Below, in pieces: positions 1 to 9,614 of a stretch of 64,000 nt of DNA. The notes under the pieces were generated by a model. That model saw only the letters and a list, made by a program, of their open reading frames with translations, did no database searches and was not told the DNA's origin. Positions within the stretch are counted from its first letter, which is position 1. Each line of letters opens with the position of its first letter. A program made the position numbers and the translations under genes. The DNA is from Fibrobacterota bacterium (GTDB lineage: Bacteria > Fibrobacterota > Fibrobacteria > UBA11236), in NCBI GenBank assembly GCA_023249635.1, contig JAHFCH010000007.1, positions 1 through 64,000 on the forward strand, in the 5' to 3' direction.

Positions 1-1
1 C

Positions 2-2017
2 GGGCATTTCCTTAACGGCCTCGCCACCGACCATAAGAACCAGATCGCGGTAGACGCCAACACCGCCGAAGAACATTACTCCGACGCGACGCGCATGCCC
101 TACGTACAGGACAAGAACCGCGAAGGCGGCCGCGTGTTCGAGGATTTGATGGCCGGCGCCGAGATCCACACCGATCCCGTGGACGCCAACCTGCGCGCGG
201 GCGGAACCTTGTGGATGCAGGGAAGCCCCTTGACCATTTGGAAGCGCGATCCGCGTCCGCATCCCGCCTGGTACTACGAGTCCTACGAACCGGAGCAAAG
301 CTCCTCGCAGTACTACGTCCAGAAATTCTTCTACCGCCGCAACGACCTGGGCCGCGCCAGCTGGCCCAAAAAGGCCTTCGGCGGCATGGAAGTGGATGCC
401 TACCGCCTGCCGGAGAATTTCGGATTGCAGGTGGACCTCGCGCAGCCTTCCAATATGCTGCCCAGCAAAACCGACGGCAACACCAACTCGCACCTGGGCG
501 ACGCCGAGGCGCTGGAGTCCATCAACAGCATCGGGCAGCTGTTCTACGGCCGGCTCAACCGCCAGCGCACCTTCAAGGACGTGAACGTAGGCGCCAATCT
601 GCTGTGGGTGGAGATCCCGCGGGACATCATCGACCAGAAGATCTTCAACCCCAACGCCCTGCAGGGCTATAAGTACCAGTTCGAACGCAGCGGCATGGAC
701 CCGTTCTACGTCAACCCCCGCGTCTTCAGCGTGGACACCCGCGGTAACCTGGCTCCGGGCCTGTTCATCCAATCCGACGTGGCCATCGGCATCCAGGATA
801 CCAGCCGCTTCGCCAAGATCATGGTCGACGGCAAACCCGTATGGAACGGCGGCAGCCCGGTTTCCCATGCCAAGAGCGATCCCGCCGGCGCTGCCTACCT
901 CAAGCTGAACAGCAGCGGCCCCATGCCCATGGAAGGCGAAGTCTTTTTCGCCGCCAAGGATTTCTGGTCGCCCTACGCCATCACCGAATACGCCGTGCCC
1001 GTGCACCGCGATGAGATGAAACTGGGTACGGGATCGTTCAGCTACCAGGCCAACCTCACCGGACTCAGTTGGAAGGTTTCCCCCAAGGTCACCACCGGAT
1101 TCCTGTCCATCACCCTGGGCCAGCATATGCAGGTGGAGAAGGGCAAGGACATCCTGCGCTTCCAGCACACCTTGAACGGGCGCGAAGCCTGGTACTCGAG
1201 CTCGTCGTGGTCCCGCACCGAGCCGGGCCGCTATATGGACGAGGGTGGGCCCTATGGCAATCCCCGCTACGAATCCCGCGTGGGCGACATAAAGCCCAGC
1301 AGCGATGTTTTGCATCTGCAAAACCAAATCGGCGGCTTGCACGGCGACGACCTGGAGATATGGGAAGAGTTCGCGGCCTTCGACAACGCCGCCCAGGCCA
1401 ATTCGGGGCAGATCCCGGAGCATCAGAAATATTCCTTCACCTCGGCGCTTGATTGGGGTTACAACCTCGGCTCCTTGCTGGGCATGGAGCGCCCCTTCAT
1501 GATTGCGCTGTACAGTCAGGTGAACACCATCTCCACCAAACTGGTGGGCCCGCTCAAGAACAACAACACCTTGCTCTGGTCGGGCTTGGGCCGTTTTGAG
1601 CCGGCCCTGTCGCTTTCCAACAGCTTCCAGCTCATAGGGCTGGTGGGATTGGAGACCTGGAAATCGGACAAGGCCTTCCGCAACAAGCTGGCGAACAAGC
1701 AAAGCGTCGCCGTCGCATCGTTCGGTTACCAGGCCGTCAAGGACGCCGGCGGCAAGGACATTTCCTACGACAACATCCATTACTACGAGCCCATCTCCAG
1801 CTACGCGGGCGCCTCGGTCCCGGAGCCCCTGGTGGACGCCGAAGCGTCGCCCATCGACTATCTGCAAATGGCCTACGGCGGCGGCTTCGACTGGGATTTC
1901 AGCCAGCGGGCGGGCATCCATGTGCGGGCGAAGTACGCTTCGCATAAGGACGCCAATCTTCCCTCCAACAACTGGGACGGCATGTTCCTCTTCGGGGAAA
2001 CCAAGATATGGTTCTGA
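2..2017 (+). CDS. Large outer-membrane protein, 5' truncated by window edge
   Basis: The reading frame is open from base 2 with no stop upstream of the first internal ATG (95), so the true start lies outside the window and at least 671 residues are present. The product is rich in alternating polar/aromatic segments with many Tyr, Trp and Asn, and it ends in a C-terminal Phe (KIWF), a common last residue of outer-membrane beta-barrels. A segment reading GSPLTIWKRDP echoes the YSPLTLWTPEL and YSPLTLYSPGL segments of the next two genes, so it may be a distant relative. Its stop lies inside the next gene (10-base overlap), pointing to one transcript. No enzyme motif is visible. Outer-membrane location is inferred from composition and C-terminus; substrate unknown. 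Confidence 0.6.
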   Translation, partial: GHFLNGLATDHKNQIAVDANTAEEHYSDATRMPYVQDKNREGGRVFEDLMAGAEIHTDPVDANLRAGGTLWMQGSPLTIWKRDPRPHPAWYYESYEPEQSSSQYYVQKFFYRRNDLGRASWPKKAFGGMEVDAYRLPENFGLQVDLAQPSNMLPSKTDGNTNSHLGDAEALESINSIGQLFYGRLNRQRTFKDVNVGANLLWVEIPRDIIDQKIFNPNALQGYKYQFERSGMDPFYVNPRVFSVDTRGNLAPGLFIQSDVAIGIQDTSRFAKIMVDGKPVWNGGSPVSHAKSDPAGAAYLKLNSSGPMPMEGEVFFAAKDFWSPYAITEYAVPVHRDEMKLGTGSFSYQANLTGLSWKVSPKVTTGFLSITLGQHMQVEKGKDILRFQHTLNGREAWYSSSSWSRTEPGRYMDEGGPYGNPRYESRVGDIKPSSDVLHLQNQIGGLHGDDLEIWEEFAAFDNAAQANSGQIPEHQKYSFTSALDWGYNLGSLLGMERPFMIALYSQVNTISTKLVGPLKNNNTLLWSGLGRFEPALSLSNSFQLIGLVGLETWKSDKAFRNKLANKQSVAVASFGYQAVKDAGGKDISYDNIHYYEPISSYAGASVPEPLVDAEASPIDYLQMAYGGGFDWDFSQRAGIHVRAKYASHKDANLPSNNWDGMFLFGETKIWF

Positions 2018-4104
2018 GCAAAGCGGCTTCCGTATTCGCCATCACGGCCCTGGCCGTGGGGGCCCAGACCCTGACCGACCGGCTGGAGGAACCTTCGGAG
2101 CGTATCCTCGCCAAGCACGGCGTGGACATCGAAGGGAAATTGCAGGCGGAGTATTTCCGCTCGGGATTGGACGGCACCGCCATGGCCGATACCAATTACT
2201 CCTTCGAGACCTCGCAGTTCACCTACTTCGACCTGGGAATGCAATACCGCGCCTTCGATTGGGTTACCGCCAAGGCCGACCTGCGTTTCTACCAGGATTG
2301 GCAAACCTTCTTCGCCACCCGCAGCCGCATCCTGGCCGCGCGCTGGTTGAGCGTGGACGGCAACATCGCCAACGCGCTGGCCTTCAGCGCCGGCGATTTC
2401 CACCAGAAGTATTCGCCGCTCACATTGTGGACGCCGGAACTGGAAATGACCTACGAGCCCGCCATTTTCGCGCGCATGCGCAAGGATTTGATGGACGAGC
2501 AGTACCTGGGCGACAATGACCGCGCCTTGCAGGGCCTCAACCTCAATTTCGCCCGCCGCTTCGAATCAGCCGTGAACGAGGTGCGTCTCGACGCCGTGGC
2601 CTCCCGCGTCCGCCGCGGCGAGTACCTGGATTCCAACGGCTATCAGGGCCACAAGTTCGCCAAGTCGGATATGGACCGCTTTCTGGTCGGCGCCAATGCC
2701 GAGGCCTTCGTGAAGAACAACCTGTACGTGGGCGGATCGTTCCTCACCCTGCTAGACGATCGCGCCAGCTTCCGGCAATCCCTCAACTCCCAGGATGTGC
2801 TCGATTTCTTCCACGGCCGCAAAGATGCAACCGGCAAACCTTTACCCGCCGCTCCCGGCTGGTCCATGAACGACCGTGATTCCGTGGTGGCCCGTAACCT
2901 GCAGATTACCTCGGGCCGCGCGGGAGCCGATATCGCCGGCTTCCTGGGCAACGAAAACCTGGTGCTCGAATTCACCGGCGAGTACGCGCTGTCCCACGAA
3001 GACAACCGCTTTGCCTGGCATTTCACCCCGGACACCACCGGTGGCTTCCACTACGTATCCACCGAAGGCGCGGCTCCCGGCAAGGACGGCAAGGCCCTGA
3101 TGGCCGAGATGGAAGCCGGCTACCGCCGTCCGGACAGCCTATACGCGGTCAATCTCTCCGCCGTCTACCTCAACAACGAAGCCGCCTTCCTGAATCCCCT
3201 CGCGCAAAGCCCCAGCTTCTCGGGCGCGCGCATCATGAACACGGAGAACGATTTCGGCAACGGCCGGCTCTACTCCGCTTTCGACGCGCTTTACGATGGC
3301 GTCTACAAGTTCAGCCCTTCCAGCCGCCAGGCCAACGCGACCACCGCCTATCAGCAGGCGCCCATTTCCAAGACCTCGTACAATAACGGCGTGCTTTCGC
3401 CGGAGGATCTCAAGTCCTTCACCCCCGAGCCCACGTTGCAATTGACCCTGCCGTTCGGGTACGCCACCCCCAATCGTACCGGTCCCGTGATCGGGCTTAC
3501 CGCCTCGTGGCGCAACACCCTGCATGCCTCGGTCGACGCGGCCATGCTCAAGGAAATCACGGGCGGGACCCTGGAAGGTACCCTCTTGCCGCTGGCGAGC
3601 CTGTCCCGCATGGGCGGCGGCCTCCTGCTCGAAGCCGGTAAGCTCCTCGGCACCCGCGCCTTGGACGTTTCCGCCAGCTTTACCCGCAACGAACTGAAGC
3701 GCGATCACAGCGCCAAGGATTTGGCGGACCCGAATACCACCGCCGACCTGGCCATGGCGGGGCTGCGCTGGAAGTTCCTCAAGAAGTGGGGATTCCTGGC
3801 AGGCTTCCAACAGGCCAAGATTTCCAAGCAGACCTTGGTAAGCGAAGCGGATCCCGCCGCCCCGGCCACCACCCATGTATACCAGTATCGCCAGGATGAT
3901 ACCCAGAACCACGTGCGCGCCGGGCTGGAATACTCCCTGACGCGCAATGCCTACGTGCTGGTTTCGGGTGGCCTCATCAGCGTGGATCGCGGGCTCAAGA
4001 ACCAGGGCACCACCGCCAACGCGGCCGGTCCCGTGGCCGCGCGCGATTCGCAAAAGGATTTCACCCAGACGCTCTCCCAGGCCGTCATCAAAGTCGGATT
4101 CTAG
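2008..4104 (+). CDS. Outer-membrane beta-barrel protein, paralogue A
   Basis: The 698-residue product begins with a hydrophobic signal peptide (MVLSKAASVFAITALAVGAQ) and ends in VGF, a typical barrel C-terminus. It aligns along its length with the next gene: YQDW versus HQDW, GDFHQKYSPLTLW versus GDFHGNYSPLTLY, EPAIFARMRKDLMDEQ versus EPEIFAARRQMAMDEW, RIMNTEN...FDALYDGVY versus RILNSAN...FDALYNHVY, and GYATPNRTGP versus GPATPNRQGI. These pairs mark an old tandem duplication. The ATG overlaps the end of the preceding gene by 10 bases. No TonB box or plug domain was recognised, so it is not an obvious SusC-type receptor. Role inferred: surface binding or passage of glycans or chitin fragments, given the hexosaminidase and chitinases downstream. 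Confidence 0.65.
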   Translation: MVLSKAASVFAITALAVGAQTLTDRLEEPSERILAKHGVDIEGKLQAEYFRSGLDGTAMADTNYSFETSQFTYFDLGMQYRAFDWVTAKADLRFYQDWQTFFATRSRILAARWLSVDGNIANALAFSAGDFHQKYSPLTLWTPELEMTYEPAIFARMRKDLMDEQYLGDNDRALQGLNLNFARRFESAVNEVRLDAVASRVRRGEYLDSNGYQGHKFAKSDMDRFLVGANAEAFVKNNLYVGGSFLTLLDDRASFRQSLNSQDVLDFFHGRKDATGKPLPAAPGWSMNDRDSVVARNLQITSGRAGADIAGFLGNENLVLEFTGEYALSHEDNRFAWHFTPDTTGGFHYVSTEGAAPGKDGKALMAEMEAGYRRPDSLYAVNLSAVYLNNEAAFLNPLAQSPSFSGARIMNTENDFGNGRLYSAFDALYDGVYKFSPSSRQANATTAYQQAPISKTSYNNGVLSPEDLKSFTPEPTLQLTLPFGYATPNRTGPVIGLTASWRNTLHASVDAAMLKEITGGTLEGTLLPLASLSRMGGGLLLEAGKLLGTRALDVSASFTRNELKRDHSAKDLADPNTTADLAMAGLRWKFLKKWGFLAGFQQAKISKQTLVSEADPAAPATTHVYQYRQDDTQNHVRAGLEYSLTRNAYVLVSGGLISVDRGLKNQGTTANAAGPVAARDSQKDFTQTLSQAVIKVGF

Positions 4105-4109
4105 GAAGG

Positions 4110-6437
4110 ATGGAAACGGTGTCTTTTACTCCCAAGTTCCCGGCCGCGGCCGCGCTTTCGTTGGCCCTCGCTCTCGCCCTCCCGAATCCGGCCGCCGCCA
4201 AATCGCCGCGCCCCGCCGCCAAGGCCGCGGTGCTGGCCAAAGCCGCCATCGCGGCGGATTCGGCCACGGCTGCCGCCGCTGCGGGCGCCACCTCCCCGGC
4301 TGCGCAACTCGCGCTGGGCGAAGCTGCCGAAGACACGATCACCAGCGAAGCCGCTCCCGCCGCTATCGCCCCGGCCGCTCCCGCGGAACCGGCCGACATC
4401 GCTCCCGCTCCCACCCCCGCCCCGGAAGCCGCTGCCGCCAAGGTACCGGAAGCCAGCCTTCCCGAACGCATCGCGGGCTGGGAACGCAATCAGTTGGGCG
4501 TTACCATCCAGGGCACGACCTCTTCGCGCTTCATCCAATCGTCCATAGGCGGCAAGAGCGCAACCATCAATCAGCCGACCCATGAGAATCTGGCGTATTC
4601 CCGCGCCGATGTGCAATTCACCGCGCGCCCCAGCACTTCCACCTACGGCAAGCTGGATTTCCGCCTGCACCAGGATTGGGAGAATTATTACGACGAAGGC
4701 CCCAATCCCTTGCTGGCCCGCTGGTTCGAATTCGGCGGCACCATTTGGGATGAGAAGATCAAGTTCGGCTTCGGCGATTTCCACGGCAACTACTCGCCGC
4801 TTACCTTGTACTCCCCGGGCCTGGCCCTGCCCAATGAACCCGAGATTTTCGCGGCCCGCCGCCAAATGGCCATGGACGAGTGGCATCTCGATGGCAGCGG
4901 CCTTCCCCTGCAGGGCTTCCACGCCGACTATAGCGATCGCATTACCCCGGGTTTCTCCCTCTCCGCCGGCGCCATCGCCTCGCGCCTGCGCACCGGGGCC
5001 AGCTCGACTTCGACCTGGCTGTACTGGACCGACGACGTGGAGAAGCTGATGGGCGCGGGCTACCTCAAGGCCGAATTCTTCGGCGGCCTGGAAGCCGGCG
5101 TCAGCCGCATCCAGATCGTGGATCCCGTCAAGACCAGCCGCGCGCTGAACAATGAATACGTGCAACACTCTCCCACGGCCATGTTCGAGGACGTGACCGT
5201 AAACGCGGCCAGCCTGTCGTACGACGCGAAAAACCTGGTGCAGGCCAAGCCTATCGCCTTGAAGCTGGGCGTGGAGTTCGCGCAGTCGACTTATATGCCT
5301 GCCCACGACCGCGTCGACACCACCGGCTTCTATACTACCCAGGAAATCGTGGATCAAGCCGGCACAGTCGCTCCGGTGCGGCATCCCATCCTCGGCCTGC
5401 TCCATGTGCAGGACACCGAGCTCAAGGACGACGCCTTGCGCGCCACCTTGCACGCGGGATGGCGCGAAACCGAGACCGGTCCTTTGGGTCTGTCCCTGGA
5501 CGCGGCCTTCCTGCGCAACGGAAAAGATTACGTGAACGACGTGGCCCAGTCCCCGGAATTCCTGGGCCGGCGCATCCTCAACTCGGCCAACCAGGTCAAG
5601 GGCTTCGGCGGGTATAATACCTTCGACGCCCTCTACAACCATGTCTACACAGTGGATCCCGTCACCAGCGCCAACACCTCGGAATGGTGGGCCACGGATA
5701 CCAAGACCTACAACGGCACCAACAATTGGTTCCGCGCGCCCCAGTTCAAGAACTCGTATACCAACGTGGCCATGACCCGCTCCGAACGCGTAGCCTCGGC
5801 CGGCGCCCTGGATCCGCAATTGCAGATGCTCTATCCCTACGGCCCCGCCACCCCCAACCGCCAGGGCATCGACGCCGCGCTCTCGGCGAAAATCCTGGAC
5901 GGCAAAATCGAAGCCGGTATCCAGTTCGCCAGCCTCAAGGAACAGGACGGCCATGTTCTCGATTCGGCCACCGCCGCTCCGGGCCTGGCGTTCGGACGCA
6001 TCGGCGCCGGCGTAAAAGTGCAGGCCGGCCAATGGCTGGGATGGGATAAGCGCATCACCGTGAGCGCCGGCTACCTGGCGGACAACGCCAAGCAGGCCGC
6101 GTACTCCTATAAAGACACCGCCTACGCCGAAGCCAACGTCAAGTCGGCGCTCCTCAATGCCGGGTTGTATGCCAACGTATGGAAGGGATTATCTTTCCTC
6201 GCGGGTTACCAGCAGATCAAATCCAACCCGTACCGGGGATACACCGTGGCAGGCAAAACCAAGACGGCCGATCAGGCGGATTTGACCCAGGGCAATTGGG
6301 CCGTGGGCCTGGAATACCGCATCGCCGCCGGCGTTTACGCCACCGCCGAATACGGCGCCATCTCCCTGGACGAAGCCAAGTCCGCAACCGCCTTTTCGCA
6401 GAAGCTGGTCAGTGGCGGCCTTGTAGTAGGCTTCTGA
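4110..6437 (+). CDS. Outer-membrane beta-barrel protein, paralogue B, with Ala/Pro-rich N-terminal spacer
   Basis: The 775-residue product starts with a signal peptide (about residues 1-30) followed by roughly 90 residues very rich in Ala and Pro, with scattered Glu and Lys. The part homologous to paralogue A begins near residue 120. It ends in VVGF, as expected for a barrel. The gene starts 5 bases after the stop of paralogue A, and an AGGA lies just before the ATG. Its stop codon overlaps the ATG of the GH20 gene (ATGA), so the barrel and the hexosaminidase are probably translated together. The low-complexity spacer is absent from paralogue A and may cross the periplasm or contact peptidoglycan; this is inference. 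Substrate unknown. Confidence 0.65.
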   Translation: METVSFTPKFPAAAALSLALALALPNPAAAKSPRPAAKAAVLAKAAIAADSATAAAAAGATSPAAQLALGEAAEDTITSEAAPAAIAPAAPAEPADIAPAPTPAPEAAAAKVPEASLPERIAGWERNQLGVTIQGTTSSRFIQSSIGGKSATINQPTHENLAYSRADVQFTARPSTSTYGKLDFRLHQDWENYYDEGPNPLLARWFEFGGTIWDEKIKFGFGDFHGNYSPLTLYSPGLALPNEPEIFAARRQMAMDEWHLDGSGLPLQGFHADYSDRITPGFSLSAGAIASRLRTGASSTSTWLYWTDDVEKLMGAGYLKAEFFGGLEAGVSRIQIVDPVKTSRALNNEYVQHSPTAMFEDVTVNAASLSYDAKNLVQAKPIALKLGVEFAQSTYMPAHDRVDTTGFYTTQEIVDQAGTVAPVRHPILGLLHVQDTELKDDALRATLHAGWRETETGPLGLSLDAAFLRNGKDYVNDVAQSPEFLGRRILNSANQVKGFGGYNTFDALYNHVYTVDPVTSANTSEWWATDTKTYNGTNNWFRAPQFKNSYTNVAMTRSERVASAGALDPQLQMLYPYGPATPNRQGIDAALSAKILDGKIEAGIQFASLKEQDGHVLDSATAAPGLAFGRIGAGVKVQAGQWLGWDKRITVSAGYLADNAKQAAYSYKDTAYAEANVKSALLNAGLYANVWKGLSFLAGYQQIKSNPYRGYTVAGKTKTADQADLTQGNWAVGLEYRIAAGVYATAEYGAISLDEAKSATAFSQKLVSGGLVVGF

Positions 6438-8308
6438 TGCCCCGACTCCTTCGCCTTCCAACCGCCCCCTGGGCCAAGGAACTGGCGCGCCTTTACCCGG
6501 GCGCGTTCTCCCTGACCCGGGGCCTCCGGGTCCATCTCCATCCCGGCCTGGAAAGCGGCTATGCCGCGGCCGAAGAGGACGACGGCTTCCATATCGCCTA
6601 TCGCGGGCTCGACGATCTGATGTTGGCGCTGGGCGATCAGCTTTCCGGAACGCTCCCGGCGGACGGCGCCAAGACCCCCGCCCTGGCATTCCGCGGCATC
6701 ATGTTGGATGCCAGCCGCAATGCCGTCCCGCGCGCCGATTTCCTCAAGGACCGCATCGCCCGCATGGCCTTGTTGGGCCTCAACAAATTCTGCCTGTACA
6801 CGGAAGATACCTACCCGGTTGCCGGTGAGCCCTTGTTCGGCTACGCCCGCGGCCGGTATACGGAAAAGGATCTGCGCGCGGTGGCGCGCCATGCCGCCGC
6901 TTTCGGCGTGGAGATGTTCCCCTGCATCCAGACCCTGGGACACATGGAGCATATCCTCAAGTACCCGCATTACTCGCCCCTCAAGGACAACGAGTACGTG
7001 TACAACGTATTCGCTCCCGACCTGTACGCCTTCATCGAAAAGACCATCGACGCCGCCATGGCGCCCTACGCCACCAAGCTGATCCATATCGGCATGGACG
7101 AAACCTTCGGATTGGGCCGTGGCCTGGCCTTCAAGGAAGGCGAACCCGTCTTTCCGCGCAAGCTGTACGTGGCCCACGTGGCCAAGGTGGTGGAAATCTG
7201 CCGCGCCAAAGGCCTGACCCCGGTCATTTGGGGCGATATCGTGCTGGGCCATGGCGGTGAGCAGTCCATGGGCGCCGAAGAGATGTCCGCGCTCCCCAAA
7301 GACGTGGTCATGGACTACTGGAATTACGCCTGGGACGATCCCGCCAAGTACGATCGCGAGATCGGGGATTTCGCCAGGCTGGGCTACGACCCGATCGTCT
7401 CCCCCGGCATCTGGTGCTGGTCGCGCTTCTTCCCGGCCTATTACAAGGCCGAGTCCAACGTGCGCACCTTGGTGGAAGCCGCCAAGCGGGCCAAGGCCCG
7501 CGGGGCCCTCAACACCCATTGGGGCGACGACGGCCACGAATGCTTCTTCGATTGGAACCTGCCGGCCCACACCTATTTCCTGGCGCAATGCACCGAGACG
7601 GCCGGCTCCCGTAACGTGCAGGCTACTGCCAAGCTGCGCTTCGCCGCCGCCTTCGGGGCCGATTTCGACGCCGTCCGCTCGGTGGAGGCCATCGATCTGG
7701 CGGGCACCAAGGCCGAGGCCCTCATCCCCGCCAATATCGGCAAATGCTTTTTCTACGACGACCCGGCCCAGGGCCTGTTCAGCGGGCTGCCCTTCGTGAA
7801 GCCGGCGGGCAAGTTCTACGCGGCCCAGGCCGCCAAGTTGGCCAAGCTCGCCAAGCCCAAGGGAATGTTCCAGACCCTGTTCCGCTTCGCCGAAGCCTTT
7901 TGCGCCTTCCTGGCGGTGAAAGCCGATCTTCGCCAGCGCGCCGCCAAGGCGTACAAGAAGAAAGACAAGGCCGGCATGCGGGCCGTACTCAAGGACATCG
8001 CGAGCGCGGAACGTCGCTTGGTGACCGCGCGGAACCTGTACCGCGCTTATTGGCTATCGGAACGCAGCCCATTCGGCCTGGAGATCGTGGACGGACGCAT
8101 GGGCATGCTGGCTTCCCGGCTGGACCATCTGCGCGGCCTGCTCAAGGACCATCTGGCCGGGCGCCTGCCCGTGCTGGAAGAGCTGGATTTCGACCATTAC
8201 TCGATGTACCACGATTCCCGCAGCCCCGACTACCAGCCTTCCATCTGGCCCGAATTCATGATCCATTACTCGGGCTTGGCCAGCCGTAATCCCATCAAAT
8301 GGTGGTAA
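6437..8308 (+). CDS. GH20-type beta-N-acetylhexosaminidase, no signal peptide
   Basis: Predicted to release terminal N-acetylhexosamine from chitooligosaccharides by GH20 substrate-assisted catalysis. The 623-residue protein has the family's (beta/alpha)8 signature: FRGIMLDASRN at the barrel entry and the Asp-Glu pair in IHIGMDE at D221-E222, the positions of the stabilising Asp and acid/base Glu in GH20. The C-terminal 150 residues are Lys/Arg-rich and helical. An in-frame codon exists upstream at 6179, but it lies inside the barrel gene. The ATG at 6437 overlaps that gene's stop and is preferred. No signal peptide is visible, so it should act in the cytoplasm on imported chitobiose-like sugars. 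A terminator follows immediately. Substrate preference (GlcNAc or GalNAc) cannot be read from the sequence. Confidence 0.8.
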   Translation: MPRLLRLPTAPWAKELARLYPGAFSLTRGLRVHLHPGLESGYAAAEEDDGFHIAYRGLDDLMLALGDQLSGTLPADGAKTPALAFRGIMLDASRNAVPRADFLKDRIARMALLGLNKFCLYTEDTYPVAGEPLFGYARGRYTEKDLRAVARHAAAFGVEMFPCIQTLGHMEHILKYPHYSPLKDNEYVYNVFAPDLYAFIEKTIDAAMAPYATKLIHIGMDETFGLGRGLAFKEGEPVFPRKLYVAHVAKVVEICRAKGLTPVIWGDIVLGHGGEQSMGAEEMSALPKDVVMDYWNYAWDDPAKYDREIGDFARLGYDPIVSPGIWCWSRFFPAYYKAESNVRTLVEAAKRAKARGALNTHWGDDGHECFFDWNLPAHTYFLAQCTETAGSRNVQATAKLRFAAAFGADFDAVRSVEAIDLAGTKAEALIPANIGKCFFYDDPAQGLFSGLPFVKPAGKFYAAQAAKLAKLAKPKGMFQTLFRFAEAFCAFLAVKADLRQRAAKAYKKKDKAGMRAVLKDIASAERRLVTARNLYRAYWLSERSPFGLEIVDGRMGMLASRLDHLRGLLKDHLAGRLPVLEELDFDHYSMYHDSRSPDYQPSIWPEFMIHYSGLASRNPIKWW

Positions 8309-8327
8309 GCCTCTAAGGCTTTTTTTT
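8307..8327 (+). terminator. Rho-independent terminator after the GH20 gene
   Basis: The stem AAGCC/GGCTT with loop TCTAA is followed by a run of T. It overlaps the GH20 stop codon. It should end the barrel-GH20 transcript and separate it from the chitinase genes. The stem is short, but the T-run is good. Confidence 0.65.
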
Positions 8328-8464
8328 CGGCTATTTTACCGCAAAATCGGCCCAAAAACGCCCATTCGTGGTGAACTGGATTTCATCACTTCTTGTTCCC
8401 GCCTTCTGGACAAAGCCCCCCTGCGGGCATAGGTTGTAACACGGAAGATCGGGAGAGTCTGTAG

Positions 8465-9589
8465 ATGCCTATCATCAAAAAATCCTTGCTTGCCCTCGGC
8501 CTTTTATGTTTTTGGGCAGCATCCCCGGCCACGGCCGCGCCCAAGAAACCGGTGCTGGCCTTCTACGCCCAATGGGACGCGCCCGGCTCGGTAGACTTCT
8601 CCAAGATTACCCATCTGCTCTTCGCCTTTTCCCTGCCCAACAGCGGCGGCAGCATCAACGGTTACGTCCCGGGCGGCGTAGTCTCCCAGGCCCATTCGGC
8701 GGGCGTCAAGTGCATGATCTCCATCGGCGGGGTGAACAACTCCTACGCCTTCCCCGGCATCGCCTCCGGGGCGCGCCAGGCCTTCGCGAGCAACATCAAG
8801 TCCATTCTCGACCAGAACAACGTCGACGGCGTGGACATCGATTGGGAGTTCCCCGCCAACGCGCAGGACAGCGCCAACTTCACCCTGCTGCTCAAGGCCA
8901 TCCGCTCCGCCATCGGCAGCAAGCTCATCTCCGTGGACGTGGCTCCGGACGGCGAGAAGGCGCAATGGATCAGCCGCTCGGCCACCGCCATCCCGGATTT
9001 CTGGAACGTGATGGCCTACGACTACACCGGCGACTTCGCGGGGTCCCTTATCGGCCAACATGCGCCGTACAACAAGGCCACCGTAGCCATGAATTACTGG
9101 CGCGCCAAGGGAGCGCCCAAGAATACCATCATCATGGGCGTGCCTTTTTACGGCAAGGATTTCAACGCCGGCGGTGGCGCGGTTTCCTACAGCCAGATCA
9201 TCGGCGGCAATCCCGGCCTCTCCAATGACGCCGATTCGGTGGGACGCACATGGTTCAACGGCGTCACCACCATCACCAAGAAGGCCACCTATGTGGCACA
9301 GCAATCCTACGGCGGCATCATGGTCTGGGAAGTGGCCCAGGACGCCGCGGGTTCCCGCTCGCTGCTGGACGCCATCGGCAAAGGCTTGCAGGCCGAGCCG
9401 GTATCCATCTCGGAATACCGCAAAGGCGCGGACGAAGCCGCCGGCCGCATGGGCGTTCCCGGCAAGACGTGGATCGCCTTGACCGGCGCGCAATCCGCCT
9501 CCCGACTCTCGATATCCGTCCCGACGCATGATGCGCTGGGGCATGCCCGCGTTTCCCCGCAAGCGTCCGGCGCATATTTTTCCCATTGA
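8465..9589 (+). CDS. Secreted GH18 chitinase (first of tandem pair)
   Basis: The 374-residue GH18 glycosidase is predicted to cleave chitin or related beta-1,4-GlcNAc polymers. It has a signal peptide (about residues 1-24, ending ATAA), the SIGG strand motif near residue 88, and the catalytic DGVDIDWEF motif with acid Glu at E128. MAYDYTG corresponds to the conserved Met-Tyr-Asp strand. A GGGAGAG ribosome-binding site lies 8 bases before the ATG. The last 30 residues contain a HDALGHARV segment resembling a degenerate type IX sorting tail. The 10-base gap plus a second GH18 gene downstream indicates a tandem pair with different tails. The fold is closest to compact single-domain bacterial chitinases, and no chitin-binding module is present. 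Confidence 0.85.
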   Translation: MPIIKKSLLALGLLCFWAASPATAAPKKPVLAFYAQWDAPGSVDFSKITHLLFAFSLPNSGGSINGYVPGGVVSQAHSAGVKCMISIGGVNNSYAFPGIASGARQAFASNIKSILDQNNVDGVDIDWEFPANAQDSANFTLLLKAIRSAIGSKLISVDVAPDGEKAQWISRSATAIPDFWNVMAYDYTGDFAGSLIGQHAPYNKATVAMNYWRAKGAPKNTIIMGVPFYGKDFNAGGGAVSYSQIIGGNPGLSNDADSVGRTWFNGVTTITKKATYVAQQSYGGIMVWEVAQDAAGSRSLLDAIGKGLQAEPVSISEYRKGADEAAGRMGVPGKTWIALTGAQSASRLSISVPTHDALGHARVSPQASGAYFSH

Positions 9590-9614
9590 GCCCATTCCAA
9601 TGAAAGGCCGCAGC

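Noticed and set aside
4101-6032. 643-codon open frame antisense to the barrel paralogue B gene
   Set aside because: It mirrors the codon structure of the sense gene, has a Gly/Arg-rich low-information translation and no ribosome-binding site. The sense product has a signal peptide and homology to its neighbour.
2-8308. SusC/SusD-type polysaccharide utilisation locus
   Set aside because: No TonB-dependent receptor plug, TonB box or SusD-like lipoprotein was recognised in the barrel genes.
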